NCBI RefSeq assembly: GCF_040253615.1 | Contig: NZ_JBEJGY010000005.1 | Coordinates: forward strand, 1-64,000 | DNA from: Streptomyces sp. Edi4 | GTDB lineage: Bacteria > Actinomycetota > Actinomycetes > Streptomycetales > Streptomycetaceae | Length of the DNA: 64,000 nt | Direction of reading: 5' to 3' | Shown: positions 16,306 to 24,633 of the stretch, one piece after another | Position numbering within the stretch: the first letter of the stretch is position 1 | Layout of the letters: every line of letters begins with the position of its first letter | Notes under the pieces: model-generated | What the model saw: the letters and a program-made list of their open reading frames with translations, nothing else | Told to the model about the DNA's origin: nothing | The model's database searches: none | Translations under genes and position numbers: made by a program

Positions 16306-16340
16306 GGGCGCCCCACAGACGGCTTGTCCGTGGGGCGCCC
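16306..16340 (-). terminator. Terminator downstream of the relaxase gene
   Basis: GGGCGCCCCACAGAC (16306-16320) pairs with GTCCGTGGGGCGCCC (16326-16340) apart from one mismatch. It is 50 bases beyond the relaxase stop codon on the minus strand. Confidence 0.7.
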
Positions 16341-16390
16341 GGATGTGGTGGCGGTCAGCTCTCCCAGCCGCTGGCCGATTGGTGTCCTCG

Positions 16391-18286
16391 TCAGAGGCCC
16401 TGGCCCGCTCCCCTGCCCTGCTCGGGCTGCGTCGTGTGGTGCTGCTGCTGGCGGGCGGGGTCGTCCGCGTCCTTGGCCGGCTGCTGCGGCTGCGGTCGGT
16501 CCGCGATGAGGCGGGCGCGGGCTTCGGCGGCCTGGGTGTGGGCGGCCAGCCGGGCAAGGTTCTTCGGTGTGTGCAGCCACGTGGCGGGATCGGTCGTCCG
16601 GCCCTCCAGGTGCTCTTCGGGCATCGCGGCCTGCTGATGGGCGTGGACGGCGGCGGCCCGCTGCGCCGGGGTGAGGGCGGCGTCCCGGCCGGGGTGGTCG
16701 ACGGCGTGCGGCGCCGCCTGGTCGTCGTGGTGGTGGTCGTCGGCGGCGTACGCGGTGGCCGACGTGGTCGCGGCCGGCGCTTCGTCCCGCGCGCCCGACA
16801 GGATCCGGGCGTCGCGGATCGCGTTCTGCAGGGCGAGGCTGGCGACCCGGGCCCGCTCGTACCGGGACGACTCCCGTGGCGGCTTCCCGTCGATCCCGGC
16901 GACCCACCACCGGTGCGGCCAGGCGAAGTCCGCGGTGTAGGTGAGCTGGTCCGGGGCGGGGGCCCGGCGGCCGGGCACGGGGACGGTGAGCTGACGGGCG
17001 TGCCGGGACAGGGCCGCATCCGCGATGTAGTCGTCCAGGCCGCGCGTGAAGCCACGGCCGCGCAGCGTCTCCAGCAAGTGCCGGCGCGCTTCGGCCAGGA
17101 CGTGGCGGCGGGCGAAGGCCCGGCGCACCGTGAAGACGACCGCGGCGACGTCGACGGCGGCGAGCGCGGTGTCCACCACCGGCCTCACCCGGGCCCGGAT
17201 CGCCTTCCCCGCTGCCTGGCACCGCTCCAGCAGCCCGTCGACCATCTCCTTGCCGAAGCGCAGGATCGCGGACGCACGCCACCACGCGCGCAGCTGCTCC
17301 AGCGGCTTCGGAGTCTTCTTCTCCCGGCGGGTGTCCTGCGCCGCCCACCACCCCAGTCCGTTACGGCCGCGCTCGCCGGGCAGCCGACCGTGCTTCTTGA
17401 CGTACTTGTCGGTGATGCGCTCCAGCACCGGCGCCATCTGCTCGCGGCGAGTGGACGACCAGTCGATGAGGTCCTGCTCCACCCCGGCCACCTCCATCAC
17501 GGGGCGCAGGCCCGCCGTCACCTCCCGGGGCACGGTCGCCAGACCCAACTCCTCACACACCTCGGTCGTCATGGTGAGCGTGTAGAGCGTCCCGGCCGAA
17601 ACGAAGTTCTGGAAGAGGCGGCGGGTGTCGAGCGCGCCCCAGGTGCCGTCCGGGCGCTGCGCCCGGTTGAGGATCAGGCAGTGGTCGTGGAGCAGCGGAA
17701 AACCGTCGCGGTTGTCGAAGTGCCTCCACCGCGAGACCACCAGGGCCGGCGCCTTCGCACGCTTACGACCCGACGACCACCGGGTCTGTGCGACCTCATC
17801 CTCCAGCCACCGCAGCACCGTCTCGATGGCCCTCTCGTGCGCCCGCTCGATGACGCGCCGGGTGCGGTCGTCGCCCAGCGCCCACAGCACGACCAGGGAC
17901 GCCTGCGGCCGGAAGACGAAGTCGAGCGCGAACAAGGGGGTCGCCTTGCGCCGCTCGATCTCTTCGACCGGCTGCCCCAGGACGGTCGCCAGCCGGGCCG
18001 TCTCCGGGTCGGCCCCGTCGTCCAGGAGCTCGCGCTCGATCCGGTCGGCATCCGGGTGCCGGCCTTCCCCGAAGACGAGCTCCATCTGCCGCTCGGTCAC
18101 CTCCTGTCCGGCGGTGAGCCCGAGCGCGGCCAGGCCGCGCCCCATCCACACCCCGGGCGGTAGCCCGGCTATCTCCTGGGCGTCCTTCAACGCCTGACGG
18201 GCCGGACGACGGCCGTCACCGAAGGCGACACCACGTACGTAGTAGCGCCAGGCGTTCCGCTTCTGAACCTTCGCAACACTGAGCAT
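16391..18286 (-). CDS. MobF-family (TrwC/TraI-like) relaxase
   Basis: The 631-residue protein begins MLSVAKVQKRNAWRYYVRGV, the usual MobF start with paired tyrosines for the nucleophile. PGVWMGRGLAALGL corresponds to the conserved WxGxGaxxLGL segment and VTERQMELVFGEGRHP follows. The metal-binding histidines are in RHFDNRDGFPLLHDHCLILN. After about residue 330 there is a helical region and a disordered C-terminus rich in alanine, histidine and glutamine. No RecD-like helicase domain is present, unlike the roughly 1,000-residue TrwC or 1,750-residue TraI. The ATG at 18286 is preferred over the GTG at 18301 because family members start MLS. A relaxase implies single-strand transfer, alongside the double-strand TraB-type ATPase on the same plasmid. 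Confidence 0.82.
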   Translation of the reverse strand: MLSVAKVQKRNAWRYYVRGVAFGDGRRPARQALKDAQEIAGLPPGVWMGRGLAALGLTAGQEVTERQMELVFGEGRHPDADRIERELLDDGADPETARLATVLGQPVEEIERRKATPLFALDFVFRPQASLVVLWALGDDRTRRVIERAHERAIETVLRWLEDEVAQTRWSSGRKRAKAPALVVSRWRHFDNRDGFPLLHDHCLILNRAQRPDGTWGALDTRRLFQNFVSAGTLYTLTMTTEVCEELGLATVPREVTAGLRPVMEVAGVEQDLIDWSSTRREQMAPVLERITDKYVKKHGRLPGERGRNGLGWWAAQDTRREKKTPKPLEQLRAWWRASAILRFGKEMVDGLLERCQAAGKAIRARVRPVVDTALAAVDVAAVVFTVRRAFARRHVLAEARRHLLETLRGRGFTRGLDDYIADAALSRHARQLTVPVPGRRAPAPDQLTYTADFAWPHRWWVAGIDGKPPRESSRYERARVASLALQNAIRDARILSGARDEAPAATTSATAYAADDHHHDDQAAPHAVDHPGRDAALTPAQRAAAVHAHQQAAMPEEHLEGRTTDPATWLHTPKNLARLAAHTQAAEARARLIADRPQPQQPAKDADDPARQQQHHTTQPEQGRGAGQGL

Positions 18287-18301
18287 CCCGGCAGCGAACA
18301 C

Positions 18302-18638
18302 GGCTCTGACCTGCGAAGAAAGCCCGATCCCGTGAGGCGGGAGGGTTCACCAGAACTTCACCGCCGATCCCGCCGGACGGGCATCTGCGGCGACGCCCCG
18401 CCCGTCAGGCGAACACCTCTCAGGGCCAGGCAAATGCTGCGCGACAACCAGTCCCACACGCCTCAGAAACGCCAAGTAACCGACTCCACCGGTATACGGC
18501 GCACCTTCACGTGCCGCTCCCCCGGACGACGACCAACGACGCCCCACCCCGCACTACGTCACCGACTCCCTTCCACCCGAGCGAGACACCCACCGCCCCC
18601 GGCAACCCCGGGGGCTTCGTGCTTCCTGGAGGACCGAC
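18302..18638. other. Intergenic region without a gene
   Basis: This 337-base stretch separates the divergent relaxase and toxin genes. I see no gene in it. A GC hairpin, GCCCCCGG (18595-18602) with CCGGGGGC (18608-18615), lies 23 bases before the toxin start and may be a terminator or attenuator in the toxin leader. The ribosome site CTGGAGG is just after it. Confidence 0.5.
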
Positions 18639-18944
18639 GTGCCGACCTACGAAGCCCTGCCCCGCTTCACCACCGATTTGGACCGCCTCACCCCAGAACA
18701 GCGCCGCCGATTCCGCCAGACCGTGATGGCCTTCGTCGAAGACCTGCGCGCCGGAGGACGATTTCGTGCCGGTCTCCGCGTCAAGCGAGTCCAGCGAGCA
18801 CCGGGCATCTACGAGCTCACCTGGTCCATGGGCACCGGACCCGCAGGACGCGCCACCTGGCAGTACGGTCCGGCGCTCCGCCCCGGCACACCGCACGTGA
18901 TCTGGCGCCGCATCGGCACCCACGACATCCTCACCGGCCCCTAA
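18639..18944 (+). CDS. RelE/ParE-superfamily toxin-like protein
   Basis: The 101-residue product (MPTYEALPRFTTDLDRLTP) has the RelE-fold order: an N-terminal strand, two helices with EQRRRFRQTVMAFVEDL, then basic beta strands GLRVKRVQRAPGIYELTWS and VIWRRIGTHDIL. The terminal IWRRIGTHDI strand is typical of mRNA-interferase-like toxins in Streptomyces. No antitoxin gene is adjacent on either side; the next gene is parB. It may be a solitary toxin, or its antitoxin may be distant. A stabilising role beside the partition genes is plausible. Confidence 0.65.
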   Translation: MPTYEALPRFTTDLDRLTPEQRRRFRQTVMAFVEDLRAGGRFRAGLRVKRVQRAPGIYELTWSMGTGPAGRATWQYGPALRPGTPHVIWRRIGTHDILTGP

Positions 18945-18963
18945 CCCGAGGTCTCCCGGCTAC

Positions 18964-18977
18964 TTTCACGCGTGAAA
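18964..18977. promoter_or_regulatory. parS-like palindrome 1
   Basis: TTTCACGCGTGAAA, a perfect 14-base palindrome resembling the parS consensus core TTTCACGTGAAA with two extra central bases. It lies 80 bases before parB. Confidence 0.75.
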
Positions 18978-19056
18978 CCAAGACGGTCCGGCTGAGGCCA
19001 GGGGCGTCTGGCCGCTAGGGTTCGGTCCGACAGGTTGCACCACCTCGGAGGACAAG

Positions 19057-20553
19057 ATGACGACGCCGCTGCCTCGGCCGAAGCGTAAGAAGAAGGGCGA
19101 GGGCGGCGGTAGCGGCACTCTGCGAGCCGACCGTGAGAAGGCTGGCCTCACGGGCAGCCAGGACATCCACGCTCTGCCTCCCGAGGACGGCGAGCTCCTG
19201 GAGCTCGACCCGGAGACCATCTCGCCCAACCCGATGAACATGCGGCTTGAGCTGCGCGACATGGACGCGATGATCGCGGACGTAGGCGAGCGCGGTGTCC
19301 ACACGCCGGGCATCGTGATGCACACCAAGGTCTTCGTGGAGTGCTACCCGCAGTGGGCATCCAGGGTGAAACACCCCGACCGGACCTTCATCCTCGGGCC
19401 TGGTCACCGGCGGCACGCCGCTGCGCTCGCGACGGGGCGCGTCATGCCTGCGGTCCTTCGCGATGATCTCGCCCGAGATCGCCGCGTCGAGGAAGAGCTG
19501 GTCTCCGAGAACAACAGCCGCGCCGGTCTTTCCCCGATCGAGCAGGCCCTGGCGATCGACCTGCTGCGCCAGCGCGTCCACGAGGACGAAGACCGGGCCC
19601 TCAGCTTCGACGAGGTCGTCGAGCGAGCCGGATACACCGCGGGGACGGTGTCGAAGTACCTCGCGCTCCTCAAGCTCCCCCAGGACGTTCAGCAGGCGAT
19701 CCACATCGGGGACCTGTCGATGCGCGCCGGCTACTCGCTCTCGCTGCTCAAGGACGCCGACGGGAAGAAGGAGTCCCCCGAGGCACACACCCTTCAGCTG
19801 CGCGGCTGGCAGCTGATGCGAGACGAGAAGCTGTCCGTGGAGGCCGCCAAGAACCGGGTGGCCCTGGAGGGGCAGCAGCAGTTTCACGCGGGAAAGTCGC
19901 CCGCGGCCCCGGTGGCTGTACCGGAGCCGCGGGAGGAAAGCAGCGCCCAGACCCGGGAGGACCAGGCTCCTTCCGGTGCGACGCCGAAGGCGGTGACGTC
20001 CCCCAGCGATGGCGGCGAGACGGGACAGGGCGAGACCGCTGCCGCCCCGGCCGCCGTCGCGGTCATCGAGACGGCCGATGGGGCCGCGCCCGCAGCTTCG
20101 CCGGCCCCGGTCGTAGATCCCGAGGTGCTCCGCAAGGCTGCGGCGGACCAGCGGGACTTGGCGTGCCGACTGCTGCTCGCTGAGGAGCGGTTCGCGAAGG
20201 GGGCGGAGTCGAACGCCCGTCTCGTCACTGTGGTGCTCAACCCGAACGAGTGGAAGCAGGCGGCGGCCAAGGCCCACGGATGGCTGGTGGAGCTGAAGAA
20301 GGGGCCGTCCAGCAAGAAGCGCCCCACCGACTACTTCGCGGCTGTCGCCGTATCCGAGGACTCCGGACTGATGCACCGTGCCGCCTTCGCCATCGGCTTG
20401 GCCGCCGACGAAGTGCGGGCCGCACAGCCGGACCGGGCGTGGGACGCTCGCGACGTCGCGCACGTTCAGTTCCTCGCCACCAGCCGCGCCTCGTACCAGC
20501 TCAGCGAGTGGGAGCAGCAGCAGGTGGAGCTACTTTCACGCGGGAAACAGTGA
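19057..20553 (+). CDS. parB: ParB-like partition protein
   Basis: The 498-residue protein has a ParB/Spo0J core: LDPETISPNPMNMR (N-terminal ParB box), ILGPGHRRHAAALATG (the nucleotide-binding GxxRxxA-like motif), SENNSRAGLSPIEQALAI and the HTH AGYTAGTVSKYLALLKLP. A 100-residue alanine/glutamate-rich linker separates it from a C-terminal domain (ARLVTVVLNPNEWKQAAAKA). ParB binds parS sites and CTP and works with ParA in segregation. CGGAGGACAAG precedes the ATG. Two of the four parS-like palindromes lie inside the gene, the second encoding its last residues. It lies upstream of parA, the reverse of the usual order. Confidence 0.88.
   Translation: MTTPLPRPKRKKKGEGGGSGTLRADREKAGLTGSQDIHALPPEDGELLELDPETISPNPMNMRLELRDMDAMIADVGERGVHTPGIVMHTKVFVECYPQWASRVKHPDRTFILGPGHRRHAAALATGRVMPAVLRDDLARDRRVEEELVSENNSRAGLSPIEQALAIDLLRQRVHEDEDRALSFDEVVERAGYTAGTVSKYLALLKLPQDVQQAIHIGDLSMRAGYSLSLLKDADGKKESPEAHTLQLRGWQLMRDEKLSVEAAKNRVALEGQQQFHAGKSPAAPVAVPEPREESSAQTREDQAPSGATPKAVTSPSDGGETGQGETAAAPAAVAVIETADGAAPAASPAPVVDPEVLRKAAADQRDLACRLLLAEERFAKGAESNARLVTVVLNPNEWKQAAAKAHGWLVELKKGPSSKKRPTDYFAAVAVSEDSGLMHRAAFAIGLAADEVRAAQPDRAWDARDVAHVQFLATSRASYQLSEWEQQQVELLSRGKQ
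19882..19895. promoter_or_regulatory. parS-like site 2 (inside parB)
   Basis: TTTCACGCGGGAAA, one base from the perfect palindrome, within the parB coding sequence where it encodes part of QFHAGKS. Confidence 0.6.
20534..20547. promoter_or_regulatory. parS-like site 3 (end of parB)
   Basis: TTTCACGCGGGAAA again, identical to site 2, covering the last codons of parB and lying 50 bases before parA. Confidence 0.65.
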
Positions 20554-20596
20554 CCGCCCGCCCCCGACAGGACGGCTCAGCCTCCACGGAGACCAG

Positions 20597-21505
20597 ATGA
20601 CCAGCACACTCGCGAAGACCAGGGCGCAGAACGTCAGGCGCGCCTACAAGGTGTTCATCTTCGCCCTCAAGGCCGGCGGCACGGCCAAGACGTCCACCAC
20701 CACGGCCCTCGCCGTGCAGCTGGGCCTGCGCGGCTACCGCGTCCTCGTCATCGACCTTGACCCACAGTGCAACGCCACCCGAGTGCTGGGCCGCCGTGTG
20801 TTCAAGCCGGGACAGAAGAGCCTCACCGACGTGATGGCGGACAAGGCGCAGCTCAAGGACATCATCGTCCAGGCCCGGTACCGCACCGACCCGGACGGCG
20901 ACGGCGACGACTCGTTCACCGAGATCCCGAACGTCTGGATCGCTCCCGGCGACCTCGATCACCCGGACATCGACGACGCAGAGCGGATCCTCAACGCTGA
21001 GGACGGGAACGTCTTCTGGCTCAAGGACGGCCTGGACGACCTGGCGGAAGAGTTCGATGTCGACGTCGTCCTCATCGACCCGCCGGCCACGTACGGACGC
21101 CTGACGGTCACGGCCCTCGTGCTCCTGGACGAAGAGACCGAGGGCGCGGTCATCCCGCCGGTGCTGTGCACCTACAAGGAGGCCGACGCGCTGGTCCGGC
21201 TGGAGAAGAAGCTCAAGGAGATCAGCGAGCGCCGCATGTACCAGCGGCGCGGGATCCGGCCGCAGATGAAATACGTGATGGCCTGCGCCGCTCCCACAGC
21301 CTCGTTCGGGACCGAGGAGCACTGGGAGACGTTCAACGAGCTCAAGGAGGAGTACGGCGACATACTGCTGCCGCCAGTGCACTGGTCCGGCGTCGCCACC
21401 AAGATCTACCGCAACGAGTGCGCGGTGCCGCTCCTCTCGCCGAACTCCCGACCGGCTCAGGACTACGCGAAGGTCGCTACAGCTCTGGGATTTCCGCAGC
21501 GCTGA
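20597..21505 (+). CDS. parA: ParA-like partition ATPase
   Basis: The 302-residue protein has the deviant Walker A of ParA/MinD proteins (FALKAGGTAKTSTTTALAV), switch I DLDPQCNATR and Walker B VDVVLIDPPATY. It begins MTSTLAKTRAQNVRRAYKV after CACGGAGACCAG; the upstream open frame overlaps parB and is not coding. ParA binds DNA non-specifically and is stimulated by ParB to move plasmid copies. A 26-residue basic N-terminal extension precedes the ATPase fold. It is 43 bases downstream of parB. Confidence 0.9.
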   Translation: MTSTLAKTRAQNVRRAYKVFIFALKAGGTAKTSTTTALAVQLGLRGYRVLVIDLDPQCNATRVLGRRVFKPGQKSLTDVMADKAQLKDIIVQARYRTDPDGDGDDSFTEIPNVWIAPGDLDHPDIDDAERILNAEDGNVFWLKDGLDDLAEEFDVDVVLIDPPATYGRLTVTALVLLDEETEGAVIPPVLCTYKEADALVRLEKKLKEISERRMYQRRGIRPQMKYVMACAAPTASFGTEEHWETFNELKEEYGDILLPPVHWSGVATKIYRNECAVPLLSPNSRPAQDYAKVATALGFPQR

Positions 21506-21510
21506 AATCC

Positions 21511-21528
21511 ACTTTCACGCGTGAAAGT
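21511..21528. promoter_or_regulatory. parS-like palindrome 4
   Basis: ACTTTCACGCGTGAAAGT, an 18-base perfect palindrome just after the parA stop. It is the most extended of the four sites. Confidence 0.75.
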
Positions 21529-21553
21529 ACCGACCAGCTAGGCCCGGAAACGC

Positions 21554-21602
21554 ACGAAGGCCCGTACCCCCTGCGGCATTCACAGGGAGTACGGGCCTTC
21601 GT
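21554..21602. terminator. Bidirectional terminator after parA
   Basis: ACGAAGGCCCGTACCCCCTG (21554-21573) pairs with 21583-21602, its complement apart from one mismatch, with a 9-base loop. It serves parA and the convergent minus-strand gene. Confidence 0.85.
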
Positions 21603-21613
21603 GTTGGACGGGC

Positions 21614-21874
21614 TCAGGCGGCAGTCGCGCGTGGGGCTCGGGCGGAGCGCCGCAGCCTCCGGGCCTTCCGCTTCCAGCGGTCCCAGAGGGTGGGGTGGGT
21701 GTGTCGCCAGGCGACGCGGTCCAGGGCCACGGGGTCCGTGTGGCGCTGGGAGAAGCCGCAGGTGCACTCCAGGCCGTAGGGGATCGGCTGTGCGCCGTCC
21801 CGGGTGGTGGTGACGACGACGCGCTCCCCGTCGTGAGCGCCGTGGTAGGTGCCGACCCAGAGCTGTGTGAGCAT
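21614..21874 (-). CDS. Small hypothetical protein
   Basis: The 86-residue product starts MLTQLWVGTYHGAHDGERVVV. It has GLECTCGFSQRHTDPVALDRV with two cysteines and several histidines, then a basic tail (WKRKARRLRRSARA). Small proteins with a CxCGF...H pattern occur in Streptomyces plasmid operons and may bind zinc. It is the last gene of the 24.3-21.6 kb minus-strand operon. Confidence 0.55.
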   Translation of the reverse strand: MLTQLWVGTYHGAHDGERVVVTTTRDGAQPIPYGLECTCGFSQRHTDPVALDRVAWRHTHPTLWDRWKRKARRLRRSARAPRATAA

Positions 21875-21961
21875 CGCGATTCCGTTCTGTGAGGTGAGTG
21901 GCGCCGGGGCGGCCGGGCTCGTGGCCGGCGGCCGCCCCGGGCCTGTCTGCGGGCGGGGCGT

Positions 21962-22147
21962 TCAGGACTTGGTGGGGGCGTGGTCGGTGACCACGAGGAA
22001 CTGGTCGGTGGCCAGGTCCATCACGACCTGGGCGTCGATGCCCTGGGCGCGCTGGGCGGCGGCGTAGTCGTCGGCGGGCCAGGAGCCGCGGGGGTGACCG
22101 GCGGGGAAGCGCTCCAGGACGGTGCGCGGCACGGTGGCGGTCGTCAT
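21962..22147 (-). CDS. Small hypothetical protein
   Basis: The 61-residue product (MTTATVPRTVLERFPAGHPRG) has a QVVMDLATDQFLVVTD beta-hairpin-like end. It starts at an ATG overlapping the upstream stop by four bases, which is the main evidence that it is real. Confidence 0.5.
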   Translation of the reverse strand: MTTATVPRTVLERFPAGHPRGSWPADDYAAAQRAQGIDAQVVMDLATDQFLVVTDHAPTKS

Positions 22148-22629
22148 CGCGTGTCACCGCCGTCCTCGTACGCGTCGATCAGGTCGAGGATCGTGTCGGG
22201 GCTGGTGGCCTCGCCGACCCAGGCCCCGTCCGTGGTGAAGACCGGCACGGTGTCCCGGTCCGCGTCGAATATGGCCGCGTAGCCGCCCCAGCGCTCCAGA
22301 ACCAGGTCGTAGAGGACCGGGGCGGGGGCGGCCTCGATGACTTCCATGGCGTGGACGGTGAGCAGGGCCGGGTCGGTCGGGTCGTCGGGCTGGACGACGG
22401 TGCCGGTGACGCGCAGGAGGTCGCCGGGCTGGATCTCGTTCAGCAGGGCGTGGGCGATGCGCGGGTCGCCGGTGGTGCAGGCGTAGACGGTGTCCGGGGT
22501 GTCGGGCGCGATCCGGTCCGCGTTGTTGGGGGAGTGGACCAGGTCGAACGTCGCGGTGCCCCAGCGGGTGCCGGGGGCCGGGATGGCGTCGACGTAGCCG
22601 TCTATGGCGAGGTGCGTCTGAGAGGTCAT
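22144..22629 (-). CDS. Hypothetical protein, possible OB-fold
   Basis: The 161-residue product begins MTSQTHLAIDGYVDAIPAPG. The stretch LLNEIQPGDLLRVTGTVVQPDD followed by LLTVHAMEVIEAAP has the strand pattern of a nucleic-acid-binding OB-fold, and the C-terminal third is acidic. It is tied to both neighbours by 4-base overlaps. Single-strand DNA binding is a guess from strand order only. Confidence 0.55.
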   Translation of the reverse strand: MTSQTHLAIDGYVDAIPAPGTRWGTATFDLVHSPNNADRIAPDTPDTVYACTTGDPRIAHALLNEIQPGDLLRVTGTVVQPDDPTDPALLTVHAMEVIEAAPAPVLYDLVLERWGGYAAIFDADRDTVPVFTTDGAWVGEATSPDTILDLIDAYEDGGDTR

Positions 22630-22835
22630 GAGCGGGCCTCCGCCCGGGTCTTGGGGGTGCGCGGGGTGCGGGGTCGGGGGGTGTGCTGCGCGAGGAGCAG
22701 GAGTTCGTAGTTGCGCCGCCGCTGCTCGGGGGTGAGCGGCCGGGCCTTGGTGTCGTGCCGGTGCCAGAGCGGCGAGGCCGGCGGTTCGGGGTAGGCCAGG
22801 GCGCGGTCGACGTCGTGGGGCGGGGTGCTGTTCAC
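22626..22835 (-). CDS. Small hypothetical protein
   Basis: The 69-residue product starts at a GTG (MNSTPPHDVDRALAYPEPPAS) and contains TPEQRRRNYELLLLAQHT, then a basic proline/threonine tail. It overlaps the next gene by ATGA. Real by position; function unknown. Confidence 0.45.
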   Translation of the reverse strand: MNSTPPHDVDRALAYPEPPASPLWHRHDTKARPLTPEQRRRNYELLLLAQHTPRPRTPRTPKTRAEARS

Positions 22836-22857
22836 GGGAGCCTCCAGGGGGAGGGAT

Positions 22858-23136
22858 TCAGGCGTGGTCGTCGTCGCGCCGGCGCTTGGGCTGGACGTCG
22901 GAGGCGAACCTGCCGAGGCGGGCCTCGGTGGGGTGCTCGGAAATCCAGCGTTCGGCGCACGCCTTGTGGGAGGGCTCCCCGTAGTGGGAGCGCATCGGCG
23001 TGGGCTGCTCGCACAGCGCGCAGGGGCGGTCCTGCCAGCGGTCGAAGTGCTGGTTGTCGCGCCAGTCCAGTAAGCCGCCGGGGACCGGGATCAGGCCCGG
23101 CTCCCACAGCGGCTTCTTGCTGCTCCTGCGGGTCAC
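22858..23136 (-). CDS. Small cysteine-containing protein
   Basis: The 92-residue product starts at a GTG overlapping the upstream stop (23133-23136). It has LLDWRDNQHFDRWQDRPCALC followed by RSHYGEPSHKACAERW, a probable C-x2-C...H...C zinc knuckle. No family name is known to me. It is the third gene of the operon headed by the GGDEF protein. Confidence 0.55.
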   Translation of the reverse strand: MTRRSSKKPLWEPGLIPVPGGLLDWRDNQHFDRWQDRPCALCEQPTPMRSHYGEPSHKACAERWISEHPTEARLGRFASDVQPKRRRDDDHA

Positions 23137-23576
23137 GGCCGCAGATGGGGCAGCTGCTGGAAGACTTGGTCCACGAGGTCCTGTGTCGGCTTCCAGGCCG
23201 GGAGCGCGCCCGTGGCGTGCACGGGCAACGGCAGTTCGTGGACGTCGGCGAGGACCAGGTGGTGAACGCCGCGCTGCGCCCACGGGCTGATACAGCGCTC
23301 GGGCCCCCGGTCCAGGTGGCAGTCGATGAGCCGGGCGACGCCGATGACCGCGCCGCGGTGGAGCTCGCGGCCGTGGATCGCGGTGGCCACCAGCGGATCG
23401 CGCAGCACGGCGGGCTCCGGCTTCGCTTTCCCGGCGTGCAGGAGGACCCAGCCACGCCAAGGCCAGTTGACCGGCCTGTTCTCCGTGCGCTTCCCGGCGA
23501 GGATGCAGGTTGCCCAGGGCTGGCGGATGGTGATGCCGCGGATCCAGTCGCCGCCCTCGAGTTCGGCGGCGCTCAC
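23133..23576 (-). CDS. ASCH-domain-like protein
   Basis: The 147-residue product contains ITIRQPWATCILAGKRTENRP and WRGWVLLHAGKAKPE, the signature of ASCH/PUA-like proteins (Q-PW-x-I-x-G-x-K-x-E-x-R...G-x-x-x-I-H). A later GAVIGVARLIDCH strand fits. ASCH domains bind or process RNA or modified nucleosides. The GTG at 23576 overlaps the upstream GGDEF stop by four bases. Confidence 0.7.
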   Translation of the reverse strand: MSAAELEGGDWIRGITIRQPWATCILAGKRTENRPVNWPWRGWVLLHAGKAKPEPAVLRDPLVATAIHGRELHRGAVIGVARLIDCHLDRGPERCISPWAQRGVHHLVLADVHELPLPVHATGALPAWKPTQDLVDQVFQQLPHLRP

Positions 23577-24259
23577 GCGGCACGCGCCAGAAGGTGCGTC
23601 CCACGGCGGCCGGCGCGGCGGCCGTTGACCGTCTTCATGTAGGCGTCGGCCCGCGTCGCGAAGTACGGGAACGTCGCCTCGCCCTCCTTGACCTTGTACA
23701 TCGCGGCGTCCGCGCCGCGCAGGATGCGGCTCATGTCCTCGCCGGGCAGGTCCGCTGCGCGGGCGATGCCGATCGAGACGTCCAGGCGAAGCGTGTGGCC
23801 TTCGTACTGGAGGGGCTGTTGCAGCTGCTCGCGCAGCGCGGTGATCTCCGTGAGGGCGGCTGACGGCGGGAACACGGCGCAGACGGCGAATTCGTCGCCG
23901 CCCAGCCGGGCCGTGAGCGCCGTACGGTTCGCGCTCCAGCGGGCGAGGCGTCGGCCGATGGTCTGGATGACGGTGTCGCCCGCGGCGTGCCCGTAGGTGT
24001 CGTTGACGGCCTTGAAGTCGACCCCGTCCAGCATCAGGACGTGCACGGCGTCCCGGCGGCGGGTGCGCAGGAGCCGTTCGCCGTACGCGATGAACTCCGG
24101 CCGGCACGGCAAGCCGGTGAGCAGGTCCTTGCGGGCGTCGGCCAGGCGCCGGTGGAGCGTCAGGGCGTGGACGGTCCAGCCGGTCAGCGGGAGAGCGGCG
24201 GTCGTCAGTAAGAGGGTGCGCTGCCCGATCCGGGCCTGAAAGCGCAGGAGGGAGGACAT
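23573..24259 (-). CDS. GGDEF-domain protein (diguanylate cyclase-like)
   Basis: The 228-residue product has a hydrophobic N-terminal segment (TLLLTTAALPLTGWTVHALTL, about residues 14-34), then a complete GGDEF domain: DLLTGLPCR, LMLDGVDFKAVNDTYGHAAGD, the active-site RLGGDEFAV and DVSIGIARA. The domain makes cyclic di-GMP from two GTP. In Streptomyces c-di-GMP holds cells in vegetative growth through BldD. A single-pass membrane cyclase on a plasmid could tie plasmid state to host development. No RxxD inhibitory site is seen at the usual position five residues before GGDEF. Confidence 0.82.
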   Translation of the reverse strand: MSSLLRFQARIGQRTLLLTTAALPLTGWTVHALTLHRRLADARKDLLTGLPCRPEFIAYGERLLRTRRRDAVHVLMLDGVDFKAVNDTYGHAAGDTVIQTIGRRLARWSANRTALTARLGGDEFAVCAVFPPSAALTEITALREQLQQPLQYEGHTLRLDVSIGIARAADLPGEDMSRILRGADAAMYKVKEGEATFPYFATRADAYMKTVNGRRAGRRGTHLLARAA

Positions 24260-24348
24260 ACTTGGGTTCTCCGTCTCGTCTCGTACGGGATGGATGGGCC
24301 CGGGGCAGTCGTCAGCCGGTCAAGCAGGGCGGCTGTCCCGGGGCGGAG

Positions 24349-24633
24349 CTACTGCGTGCTGACGGGGTTGCGCCAGGGGCCGGCCTTCGCGGCGGGCCAC
24401 TCCAGCGCCCATCCGGGCCGCAGCCCGCGCGCTCCCCAGCTGTCCGGCTGCTTGCCGGGGATCTCGAGTCCGGCCGTGTGCGCGGTGAGCGCGGCGTCGT
24501 ACACCTCGTGGGCGCGGCGCAGGGCCGTGGTGGGGGAGTCCGCCTCGCCGGTGAAGACGTGCAGCCCCCGCAGGTCCGGGTTGGCGGCGTTGTGTATCGG
24601 GACGTCTACCTCGAAGAACCTGTGGTTCGGCAT
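24349..24633 (-). CDS. Small hypothetical protein
   Basis: The 94-residue product starts MPNHRFFEVDVPIHNAANPD, with AAGGAG nine bases before this ATG; the ATG at 24642 lies directly on the ribosome site and is less likely. It contains SPTTALRRAHEVYDAALTA and a tryptophan-rich tail. No family recognised. Confidence 0.55.
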   Translation of the reverse strand: MPNHRFFEVDVPIHNAANPDLRGLHVFTGEADSPTTALRRAHEVYDAALTAHTAGLEIPGKQPDSWGARGLRPGWALEWPAAKAGPWRNPVSTQ

